Source: Sphingomonadales bacterium
Lineage (GTDB): Bacteria > Pseudomonadota > Alphaproteobacteria > Sphingomonadales > Sphingomonadaceae
DNA: 22,638 nt
Assembly: GCA_018971065.1 (NCBI GenBank)
Contig: JAGWVC010000065.1
Coordinates: 1 to 22,638, forward strand
Reading direction: 5' to 3'
The translations under genes were made by a program, and so were the position numbers. Below, piece after piece: positions 1 to 6,780 of the stretch; the stretch's first letter is position 1; each line of letters opens with the position of its first letter. Under the pieces are notes generated by a model that was not told the DNA's origin, searched no databases, and saw nothing but the letters and a program-made list of their open reading frames with translations.

Positions 1-131
1 GCTTCTTCAACAAGCTCAAGCATTTCAGAGCTGTGGCTACCCGATACGACAAACGCGACGACAACTTCCTCGCCTCAGTCCAACTCGCCGCTATCCGTAT
101 CTGGTTGCGTCATAATGAGTCGGTATCCTAG
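1..131 (+). pseudogene. IS5-family transposase, C-terminal end only (cut by window edge)
   Basis: Reading from base 3, the frame gives 42 residues ending in a TAG stop at 129-131. The tail has the character of the last part of an IS5-type DDE transposase: a [20 protein letters not shown] stretch containing the Arg-Tyr-Asp-Lys run, followed by an amphipathic segment ending [10 protein letters not shown]. In this family these residues follow the catalytic Glu of the DDE triad, so the catalytic core lies to the left of the window. Whether the whole element is intact cannot be judged here. The stop codon overlaps the first two bases of the palindromic repeat at 130-274, so no separate non-coding IS end is visible between the gene and that repeat. 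Family assignment is from recognition, not a search. Confidence 0.75.
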
Positions 132-274
132 GGCCTGTAGGGATTAGGCTGATGCCGGGCTGCGAACAGCCGGTTGTCGCGCTTCCGGTGCTCACGGCCA
201 TATAGGCCGCTGCGTTCCGGGTCGCTCCAATCAGCCGTTCTCGCTCCGGCCTGAGCCGAAGCCCTACAAGCCCT
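130..274. repeat. 145-nt long-hairpin dispersed repeat, copy 1
   Basis: The whole segment pairs with itself. The outer arms 131-150 and 254-273 are complementary at 17 of 20 positions. Conserved arms 154-167 and 237-250 pair around a 5-nt internal loop. A middle stem GGTTG/CAATC (172-176 with 228-232) is followed by CCGG/CCGG (185-188 with 217-220). An apical stem CGGCC/GGCCG (195-199 with 205-209) has the loop ATATA, and a C is bulged at 210. It aligns without gaps to 10965-11109. It lies exactly between two converging genes: it starts in the transposase stop codon and ends 3 nt from the SDR stop. There is no T-run after the stem, so it is not a classic intrinsic terminator, although a role at gene ends is plausible. 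Confidence 0.85.
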
Positions 275-277
275 GAT

Positions 278-1087
278 TCACTCGTCCTCGGCGTTCACCG
301 ACATCAGCCCCGGCCGCTCGGCACCCATGCCCGAGAAGCCGATCGAGTAGCCCCCGTCCACCGGCAGCACCACGCCGGTGACGTAAGCGGCCGCGTCGCT
401 GGCGAGATACAGCGCCGCCTCGGCTATGTCGCGCGCGGTGCCCCAGCGGCCCATCGGGATGCCGGCCAGCGTCGGGAAATCGGCGGGCGGCTCGGCGTGG
501 GTCTTCGACGCCTCGACCAGCCCGGTCCACATCGTCCCCGGCGCGATCGCGTTGACGCGGATGTTCTTGTCCGAATAGTCGAGCGCGGCGATCTTCGTCA
601 TCTGATGCACCCCGGCCTTGGCGGCGGCATAGACCGAATGGTGCTTCCAGCCGACCACCGCCGAAGCCGAGCCGGTGTTGACGATGGCGCCGCCCCCGCT
701 CTTCAGCATCGCCTCGATCCCGTACTTCATGCCCAGGAACGAGCCCTTGATGTTGGTGTCGTGGACCTTGTTCCACAGCTCCAGGCTCTGCTTGTGCAGC
801 GGCGCCATGCCGCCACCGAAGCCCGCATTGTTGCACAGCACGTCGAGCCGCCCCCAGGTATCGACCGCCTTCGCGATCATCGCCCGCACCTGCGCCTCGT
901 CGGAAACGTCGCAATGAATGGCCACGGCGCTGTCGCCCAGCGCGGCGGCAACCTCGTCCTGCTTGCCGCTGATATCGGCGCAGACCACTTTCGCGCCTTC
1001 GCTGACGAACAGTTCGGCCATCGCGCGGCCCATGCCCGAACCGGCGCCGGTGATGACGCAGATCTTGTCCTGAAGCCGTCCGGCCAT
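278..1087 (-). CDS. SDR-family oxidoreductase (last gene of AKR-P450-SDR cassette)
   Basis: Encodes 269 aa, a usual length for classical short-chain dehydrogenases. The Rossmann motif TGAGSGMG is at residues 13-20, an Asp at 38 ends the second beta strand (favouring NAD(H) over NADP(H)), and NNAG is at 86-89. The catalytic set is Ser140, Tyr153 and Lys157 with standard spacing, and the C-terminal segment contains PVDGG. The start at 1087 is chosen because GGGAG lies about 9 nt upstream; the same frame stays open further upstream, but only by reading through P450 sequence. It begins 17 bp after the P450 stop, so the two are almost certainly co-transcribed. Likely role (inference): oxidising an alcohol formed by the P450 to a ketone. 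Substrate unknown. The 3' end abuts the palindromic repeat at 130-274. Confidence 0.93.
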   Translation of the reverse strand: MAGRLQDKICVITGAGSGMGRAMAELFVSEGAKVVCADISGKQDEVAAALGDSAVAIHCDVSDEAQVRAMIAKAVDTWGRLDVLCNNAGFGGGMAPLHKQSLELWNKVHDTNIKGSFLGMKYGIEAMLKSGGGAIVNTGSASAVVGWKHHSVYAAAKAGVHQMTKIAALDYSDKNIRVNAIAPGTMWTGLVEASKTHAEPPADFPTLAGIPMGRWGTARDIAEAALYLASDAAAYVTGVVLPVDGGYSIGFSGMGAERPGLMSVNAEDE

Positions 1088-1104
1088 GTCATGCACTCCC
1101 GAAT

Positions 1105-2382
1105 TTACTTCTTCACATCCCAGACGAGATGGAGGTTGCGGATCGACAGCAGCCCCGGAAACACCGAGGTGTCGCTGCCCGGCTTCGCGCGGAATTCGGG
1201 AATGCGCTTGAACCATTCCTCCAGCAGGATGCGCAGTTCCTTGCGCGCCAGCGGCGCCCCCAGGCAGGTATGCACGCCGCCGACGAACGTGAAGTGGCGG
1301 TTGCCCTTGCGGGTGGGGTCGAACGTGCGCGGGTTGGGGAACTGGCGCGGATCGAAATTGCCGGCCGGATTCAGGCACTGGAACGAATCGCCCGCCCTGA
1401 TCTTCATGCCATGCCATTCGAAATCGACCTTGGCACGCCGCGCCGAGCTGAGGATCGGCTGGGTGCGCAGGAATTCCTCGACCGCGCCGTTGATGAGTTC
1501 GGGGTGATCGCGGATCATCGTCTGGATTTCCGGCTGCAGCGCCATGCGGCGATACATCTGGCTGATCGTCGCGGCGACGGTATCCAGCCCGCCCAGCCAC
1601 AGGAACCAGACCATGCCGGTCTGCTCTTCCTCGGTCAGCGGCACACCCTTGATCTTGCCATGAACGATGCTGGAAACCAGGTGCTCATCGGGATTGGCGC
1701 GCTTCTCGGCCATGAATTCGCGCAAGTAGCCCAGCACGCCACGCAGCGCGTTCTGCATCTTTTCCAGCGTGCCGCCGTGAAGAATGTCCCACTCCCAGTC
1801 GAGGAACTGCTCGAACATGCGGTCGGGGAAGCCCATCAGCCCCATGAAGATGCGCACCGGGAACACCCGGCCAAAATCCCACGCCACATCGACCTCGCCC
1901 TTGTCGGCGAATTCCTCGATCATCTCGACGCAGACCTCGCGGATGCGGGCCTCCATCCGGTTGACCCGCGCGGGCGAAATGAACTGCGTGAGGAACAGGC
2001 GGTACTTGCCATGTTCGGGCGGATCGATCGCCAGCGGAATCGAGCGGAACGTCTCGCCGATCACCCGCTGGAATTCGGCGGTGCCCTGGTTCGAGAAGTG
2101 TTCGTTGTCGGTATAGACCCGCTCGATATCCTCATAGCGGTGCGCGATCCAGTTGCCGCTGCCGCCGCCGACTCCCGCCGCGATCCCGCCATTGCCCAGC
2201 GCGGGCTGGAACAGCAGGCGCGGCAGGTCGTCGCCGGTCATCCAGTCCACCGGCAGGTAGGGATCGACGAGATCGTTCGGGACGCCGCCCATCGCAAAGC
2301 CGATGTCGACGACACGGTCCTTCGGCACGTTGTCCGGCACATCGGCGTCGATACGGATCGATTCGAGCGTCTGGCCCGACAT
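1105..2382 (-). CDS. Cytochrome P450, CYP101 (P450cam)-like
   Basis: Encodes 425 aa, a soluble bacterial P450 without a membrane anchor. Visible motifs: SIPLAIDPPEHGKYR near residues 114-128; the I-helix run GGLDT at 264-268 with the acid-alcohol pair Asp267/Thr268 used for proton delivery; the K-helix ExxR at Glu303/Arg306; and the haem loop FVGGVHTCLG with ligand Cys373. GGLDTV, FPVRIFM, EWHG and the C-terminal LVWD all resemble P450cam, so I place it near CYP101; the exact family needs alignment. Such enzymes are class I and need a ferredoxin and a ferredoxin reductase, neither of which is encoded in this window. The start at 2382 is preceded by GGGAG. It sits between the AKR (98 bp upstream) and the SDR (17 bp downstream). 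Probable substrate class: terpenoid, ionone-like or other hydrophobic ring compound (inference). Confidence 0.95.
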   Translation of the reverse strand: MSGQTLESIRIDADVPDNVPKDRVVDIGFAMGGVPNDLVDPYLPVDWMTGDDLPRLLFQPALGNGGIAAGVGGGSGNWIAHRYEDIERVYTDNEHFSNQGTAEFQRVIGETFRSIPLAIDPPEHGKYRLFLTQFISPARVNRMEARIREVCVEMIEEFADKGEVDVAWDFGRVFPVRIFMGLMGFPDRMFEQFLDWEWDILHGGTLEKMQNALRGVLGYLREFMAEKRANPDEHLVSSIVHGKIKGVPLTEEEQTGMVWFLWLGGLDTVAATISQMYRRMALQPEIQTMIRDHPELINGAVEEFLRTQPILSSARRAKVDFEWHGMKIRAGDSFQCLNPAGNFDPRQFPNPRTFDPTRKGNRHFTFVGGVHTCLGAPLARKELRILLEEWFKRIPEFRAKPGSDTSVFPGLLSIRNLHLVWDVKK

Positions 2383-2480
2383 GGCAATTCTCCCGGCATG
2401 GTTCTGGCCGATCGGCCTTGCGGACGGTTCATGCCATCGCCGGGGCAGGGCGGCAATCGCCCCCTGATCGCCCCGACGGT

Positions 2481-3545
2481 TTAGCGGCGCTCCTCCACCC
2501 TGACATTGCCGAACATCATGCCTTCCGCTGGCGATTTCAGCACGTCGATCGGGAACACCGGCGGCACGGCGGAAACCGCGTCGAGCCGCGCCAGCAGCTC
2601 CCCGGGAATGTCGAGGGCGAGCGCGCCGAGGTTGTCCTCAAGCTGGGCAGGCGTGCGCACACCGACCACCGGCGAAGCCACCGTCGGGTTGGTCAGCGTC
2701 CACGCCAGCGCCACCTGCGCGGGCGTGGCGCCCAGTTCCTTCGCCACCGCGACCACCACGTCGGCAATGTCGAGGTTCTTCTCGGTCAGCCGGCCGGTAA
2801 CCGCGTTGATCGCCTTGCGCGAGGATATGTCGTCCATGCTGCCCGGCTGGAGATCGGCGCGGGTGTACTTGCCGGTCAGCATCCCCTGGCCCAGCGGCGC
2901 CCAGGGCGAAACACCCAGCCCCATTTCCCGCGCCATCGGGATCAGTTCGCGTTCCACCGTGCGCTCGATCAGGCTGTAGCAGATCTGCAGCGCGCAGAAC
3001 TGGGTCCAGCCGCGCACTTCGGCAATCGCCTGCATCCGGCTGGCCTGCCAGGCCGGCGTGTCGGACAGGCCGATGTACAGCACCTTGCCCTGCCGGACGA
3101 GATCATCGAACGCGCGCAGGATCTCGTCCACCGGGGTGCGGAAATCCCACATGTGCAGGTACAGCAGGTCGATATAGTCGGTCTGCATCCGGCGCAGGCT
3201 GTCCTCCACCGAACGCACCATGTTCTTGCGGTGATTGCCCGAAGCGTTGGGATCGCCCGGCCGCGTGGTCAGCGAATACTTGGTGGAGATCACCACCGGA
3301 TCGCGCCTGCCCTTCACCAGCCGGCCCAGCCATTCCTCCGAACCGCCCATCTGGCCATAGAAATCGGCCGTGTCGATGAAGTTGCCGCCGCGATCGATGA
3401 ACATGTCCACCATCGCCCGCGCTTCATCCTCGGTGCTGCCCCACGACCCCGCGCCGACCCCGAACGTCATCGTGCCCAGCGCCAGTGGCGAGACCCGCAG
3501 GCCCGAGCGGCCCAGCAGGCGGTAGTCATCGAGTGCGATCGGCAT
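2481..3545 (-). CDS. Aldo/keto reductase (first gene of AKR-P450-SDR cassette)
   Basis: Encodes 354 aa starting MPIALDDYRLLGRSG. This start has GGGAG about 8 nt upstream; an earlier in-frame ATG at 3602 would overlap the promoter at 3574-3602 and has no such site. The AKR catalytic tetrad is visible: Asp58 and Tyr63 in NFIDTADFYG, Lys89 in STKYS and His131 in LLYLHMWD. The GLSDT segment and the later PVVGVRTPAQLEDNL region match the NADPH-binding half of the TIM barrel. The enzyme should reduce a carbonyl to an alcohol, or run in reverse, with NADP(H). It is the promoter-proximal gene of the cassette and probably works on the same substrate series as the P450 and SDR. The specific substrate cannot be read from the sequence. 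Confidence 0.93.
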   Translation of the reverse strand: MPIALDDYRLLGRSGLRVSPLALGTMTFGVGAGSWGSTEDEARAMVDMFIDRGGNFIDTADFYGQMGGSEEWLGRLVKGRRDPVVISTKYSLTTRPGDPNASGNHRKNMVRSVEDSLRRMQTDYIDLLYLHMWDFRTPVDEILRAFDDLVRQGKVLYIGLSDTPAWQASRMQAIAEVRGWTQFCALQICYSLIERTVERELIPMAREMGLGVSPWAPLGQGMLTGKYTRADLQPGSMDDISSRKAINAVTGRLTEKNLDIADVVVAVAKELGATPAQVALAWTLTNPTVASPVVGVRTPAQLEDNLGALALDIPGELLARLDAVSAVPPVFPIDVLKSPAEGMMFGNVRVEERR

Positions 3546-3573
3546 GGAAGCTCTCCCGGAATGTCCCGGGCCC

Positions 3574-3602
3574 ATTGCACCGATCGGGGGGGAGCGTGTC
3601 AA
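3574..3602 (-). promoter_or_regulatory. Sigma70-type promoter for the AKR-P450-SDR cassette
   Basis: On the minus strand a perfect -35 box TTGACA (3597-3602) is followed after exactly 17 bp by TGCAAT (3574-3579, four of six consensus bases). Transcription would start near 3567, giving a leader of about 20 nt that contains the GGGAG ribosome site of the aldo/keto reductase. The 17-bp spacer includes a run of seven C residues. No obvious operator palindrome was seen around it. Confidence 0.6.
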
Positions 3603-3657
3603 TCATGCAGCTAGACCCGGGCCGTCACCCGGCTTGTCCGGCAGCGCGCGTGTCGGA

Positions 3658-5085
3658 TCAGAAGGCGCGATCGTGGACCAGCACCCTGAACGTGGCGAGG
3701 ATGATGTGCAGATCGCGCCACAGCGACCAGCCGGACATGTATTCGAGATCGGCGCCAAGCCTGCCGGACAAATCCGATTCCTTGTCGGTGGCACCGCGCA
3801 GACCGCGCACTTGCGCCAATCCGGTAAGCCCCGGCCGCAACGCGTGGCGTTCCCAGTAGCGGGCATCGACTTCCCAGAACAGCTTGTCGCCCGCCTGCGA
3901 ACCGATCGCGTGCGGACGCGGGCCAACCAGGCTCATGTCGCCGATCAGCACGTTGAACAACTGCGGCAGTTCATCGACACTGGTGCTGCGCAGGATGCGG
4001 CCGATCCGGGTGACACGCGGGTCCTGCCGCGATGCCGATTGCGCGCCATCCCTGCCGGCGCGGTTCATCGACATCGAGCGGAACTTGTAGATCCGGAAGA
4101 AGCGGTTGGCGCGACCGACGCGCTTCTGCACGAAGAACACCGGGCCGCCGTCCTCCAGCTTGATCGCCAATGCCACCAGCGCGAACAGCGGTGCCAGCAC
4201 CACCACCGCGCTGCCCGCAAGCGCCAGGTCGAGCGCGCGCTTGGCAGCGCGATCGCGCAAGCCCAGCGGGCCGATCGAAACCTGCAGGAAACCCTGCCCC
4301 GCCGCCAGCCGCGCACCATAGGCGCCAAGCTGGCAAACCGTCTCGTCGATCACCTCGCCGGCAACATTCGCGCCCCGCAACACGATAGACCAGGCAACAC
4401 GACGTTCGGCGGGCGAACTGACGATGACACGGTCGGCATTGCGCAGCACCAGGCCAATCCGGTCCAGCGCATGGGGATCGTCCAGCACCGGGGCCAGCTC
4501 GAACGCGGACGCACTGACGTGATAGGCGCCTGGCAGCGAGACGGCAGGCCCGCCATCATCGATGATCAGATCGTTCGTTACCGTTGCCCCGCAGCGCCAC
4601 CGCACGAACGCGCGCAACTGCAGGCGCATCCACGCCAGCACCAAACCGGTTACCACCACGCCGCACGTGAATCCCATTCGCGAAACGCCGGAAATGGAGC
4701 GTGAATAGAAACCGATGAACACGACCACGGCGGAGGAAATCGCCAATCCCAGCAGCGCGCGCGAAAGGCTGCGGCTGACCTTTGCCAAAGCCGGCATCGA
4801 ATAAGCGCCGGTGTACAGCGCCACCGTCAGGTAGACCGGCAGCAGCAGTTGCGCGAGATCGAGCGAACTTTCGAAACCCCGCTCACCCAGATAGATGAAC
4901 CCGGTCAGCAGGAAACCGGCGAAGAGCGCGCAGATGTCGCCGATCATCAGCGCCAGCCGACATTGCAGTCGCCGCTGCAGCAGCGACGGCATCAGCGGCA
5001 TACCCGCGCTCCGCACGCGCGAAATGGCACGCGCGCGTGCTCGAACACGAGCATCACGGCCCATGCGCGAAAGCACTTCGTTCAT
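3658..5085 (-). CDS. Polyprenyl-phosphate sugar-1-phosphate transferase (bacterial sugar transferase, WcaJ/ExoY-like)
   Basis: Encodes 475 aa. The N-terminal half has about four hydrophobic segments (roughly residues 45-65, 77-95, 110-128 and 138-156), then a soluble region to about 280. The C-terminal catalytic domain starts at [10 protein letters not shown] with a membrane hairpin at 289-308. It is followed by [12 protein letters not shown], the FRIYKFRSM segment (about 330-338), [20 protein letters not shown] with the Asp-Glu pair at 371-372, LVGPRP (386-391) and [12 protein letters not shown]. The domain moves a sugar phosphate from a nucleotide sugar to undecaprenyl phosphate at the inner membrane, the first step of exopolysaccharide or O-antigen synthesis. 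No other polysaccharide cluster genes flank it, although galU lies 11 kb away. The ATG at 5085 has GGGAAG upstream. Which sugar is transferred is unknown. Confidence 0.92.
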   Translation of the reverse strand: MNEVLSRMGRDARVRARARAISRVRSAGMPLMPSLLQRRLQCRLALMIGDICALFAGFLLTGFIYLGERGFESSLDLAQLLLPVYLTVALYTGAYSMPALAKVSRSLSRALLGLAISSAVVVFIGFYSRSISGVSRMGFTCGVVVTGLVLAWMRLQLRAFVRWRCGATVTNDLIIDDGGPAVSLPGAYHVSASAFELAPVLDDPHALDRIGLVLRNADRVIVSSPAERRVAWSIVLRGANVAGEVIDETVCQLGAYGARLAAGQGFLQVSIGPLGLRDRAAKRALDLALAGSAVVVLAPLFALVALAIKLEDGGPVFFVQKRVGRANRFFRIYKFRSMSMNRAGRDGAQSASRQDPRVTRIGRILRSTSVDELPQLFNVLIGDMSLVGPRPHAIGSQAGDKLFWEVDARYWERHALRPGLTGLAQVRGLRGATDKESDLSGRLGADLEYMSGWSLWRDLHIILATFRVLVHDRAF

Positions 5086-5156
5086 GATACGGCTTCCCGG
5101 GGCAACGCCCCAGGCGCATGGTCTGCCAGTCTGATCAACATCGAGTCGGGCCCATC

Positions 5157-5186
5157 ATGCAAAGGGGCAATATGCAACCCATTGCA
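5157..5186. promoter_or_regulatory. Possible operator: repeated ATGCAA half-sites upstream of the sugar transferase
   Basis: On the plus strand, ATGCAA occurs at 5157-5162 and again 15 bp later at 5172-5177. The second copy forms an inverted repeat TGCAA-CCCA-TTGCA (5173-5186). This is 70 to 130 bp upstream of the sugar transferase start. The spacing and symmetry look like a protein-binding site, but no known regulator is matched and chance cannot be excluded. Confidence 0.25.
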
Positions 5187-5245
5187 CTGCAGCAACCCCG
5201 GGGGGGTGCCCGCGATGCTAAGCATGATTCCCCAGGCGGGACAAG

Positions 5246-6274
5246 TCATCGCCTGGACGCGAAGCGGGTGATTTCCGACAATTCATGCAGCAACAGCAGC
5301 TCGGCGTCCTGGCTATTGGCCAGCAGGTCCTGATGGAGCCGCATCAGCCGGTTTATCAGTCGTTGCAAGCGCTTGCCCCGCCACCGTTCCAGTTGCCGGG
5401 TCAGATCACGCTCCTCCTTGAAAAACACGCGGCGGGCCGCGCTTTCGCCCTTCATGAACGCGGCAACGTCACCACGGCCGGCCAGGCGGCCGGCAAGCTG
5501 TGCCAATTGTGCGGTGCGGCGCTCAAAGGCCATCAGCACGCCCACCGCATTGAGGCCCAGTTCACGCACGCGGCGCAGTTCCGCAGGCAATTTGGCCGAA
5601 TCACCACCCAGCACCGCATTGATCAGCGGGCTGAACCCATCCTCCTCGGTGCTGGCGCCAATGGCATCCAGCGCGGCGGCCTCGCCTTTGCGCGGACGCT
5701 CCGGACTGGCATCGAGATAAAGCGCCAGCTTCTCCACCTCGGACTGGGCAAGGCGCGAATCAAGCCCCGTCCCGCGCGCGATCCGCTCTGCCAAAGCCTG
5801 GTCGATCCGCACCCCCGCCTTGTCGGCCAGCGCGCGCACATTCTCGGTCGCCGCCTTGAGATCGGGTGGCCAGAACACCGCGACCAGCGCATCGGGCCGA
5901 TCGGCCAGAAGCTTGGCGGTGCGCGACTTGTCGGTGGCGTTGGCCGCCAGGATCAGCACCGGACACGGCGGCACGTCGCCGGACAGCATCAGTTCCACCG
6001 CCTTCTCGGCCTCGTCGCCGGACGCCCGCACGACGATGTGGCGCGAATCGCCGAACAGCGAGGTCGAGCGCGCCTCATCGCCCAGTAGCACCGGATCGGA
6101 CCGCAGCGCCGCGCCCGACAGTTCAACCCGCTCCCCGGGGTTCGGCAGCAGCGAGACCAGCCGAATCGCCGCGTCGTGAATCCCGGCCTCGTCCGGGCCG
6201 CACAGGAAGAACACGCGCGCCGCCTGCGCCGCACGGGGCGCGACGCCGGCAAAGTCGCGCTGGCTGGCTTTCAC
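5246..6274 (-). CDS. holA: DNA polymerase III subunit delta
   Basis: Encodes 342 aa, the normal length for HolA, the clamp-loader subunit that opens the beta sliding clamp. The N-terminal region FFLCGPDEAG corresponds to the degenerate nucleotide-binding fold of this subunit, followed by the segments RHIVVRASGDEAE and PVLILAANATDKSRTAKLL. The middle region carries LDSRLAQSEVEKLALYL and a C-terminal helical collar domain ends LLLHELSEITRF. The start codon is GTG at 6272-6274, overlapping the lptE TGA as GTGA, so translation is probably coupled. The order leuS-lptE-holA is common in alphaproteobacteria, which supports the call. The family is poorly conserved, so identification rests on both sequence and context. 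Confidence 0.92.
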   Translation of the reverse strand: MKASQRDFAGVAPRAAQAARVFFLCGPDEAGIHDAAIRLVSLLPNPGERVELSGAALRSDPVLLGDEARSTSLFGDSRHIVVRASGDEAEKAVELMLSGDVPPCPVLILAANATDKSRTAKLLADRPDALVAVFWPPDLKAATENVRALADKAGVRIDQALAERIARGTGLDSRLAQSEVEKLALYLDASPERPRKGEAAALDAIGASTEEDGFSPLINAVLGGDSAKLPAELRRVRELGLNAVGVLMAFERRTAQLAQLAGRLAGRGDVAAFMKGESAARRVFFKEERDLTRQLERWRGKRLQRLINRLMRLHQDLLANSQDAELLLLHELSEITRFASRR

Positions 6275-6780
6275 TTGGGCGGCGTCTCGCTGCGGGTGCG
6301 CATTTCGACCGCCAGCCTGGTGACGATGCGATCGGCCACCACGCGGGTCAGGTTCTCCAGCGCCGATTGCTCCCCCGCCACCACCGCATATTCCGACGAA
6401 ACCACGTCGATACCGGCGTCGGACCCGGCGGTCGCATCCACCAGGATGGCGCCGCTGGCGGCATCAACCAACTGGTAGCGCGCGCGCAAGGTGCGGCGTT
6501 CGCGGCCGACGGTATCATCGGACTGCAGCCCCAGCCCTTCCAGCTTGTCGTCCAGCCGCACGTCCAGCCGATAGCGCGCGTTGCCCGCATTGCCGGCGTG
6601 AAGCCGATCGACCAGCGCGTTGCGCATCAGCCAGCCGCCCTTGCCCTCGATCGGCGCGACGTCGATCCCCGCCAGCCCTTGCGCCGCCGTGCCATTGCCG
6701 CCACCGGCATACATCGGCTGCAACCCGCACCCCGCCAGCAGCAGCGACGCAACGGCCAGGGCGGCGGCAAACCGTTTCAT
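6271..6780 (-). CDS. lptE: LPS-assembly lipoprotein LptE
   Basis: Encodes 169 aa beginning with a lipoprotein signal: basic MKR, a hydrophobic stretch and the lipobox LAGC with Cys18 as the lipidation site. The following segment [10 protein letters not shown] is characteristic of alphaproteobacterial LptE. LptE plugs the LptD barrel in the outer membrane and helps deliver lipopolysaccharide to the cell surface. The ATG at 6778-6780 overlaps the leuS TGA (ATGA) and the TGA at 6271-6273 overlaps the holA GTG, so the three genes form a tightly coupled operon. LptE diverges strongly between phyla; the call relies on the lipobox, size and position between leuS and holA. Confidence 0.92.
   Translation of the reverse strand: MKRFAAALAVASLLLAGCGLQPMYAGGGNGTAAQGLAGIDVAPIEGKGGWLMRNALVDRLHAGNAGNARYRLDVRLDDKLEGLGLQSDDTVGRERRTLRARYQLVDAASGAILVDATAGSDAGIDVVSSEYAVVAGEQSALENLTRVVADRIVTRLAVEMRTRSETPPK

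Noticed and set aside
1088..1600. N-terminal extension of the SDR frame back into the P450 gene, suggesting a fusion
   Set aside because: The residues are an out-of-frame reading of the P450 sequence; a clear GGGAG-ATG start exists at 1087.
3603..3657. GC-rich repeats (CCGGG/CCCGG) after the sugar transferase as a terminator
   Set aside because: The stems are only about 5 bp with no T-run; too weak to call.
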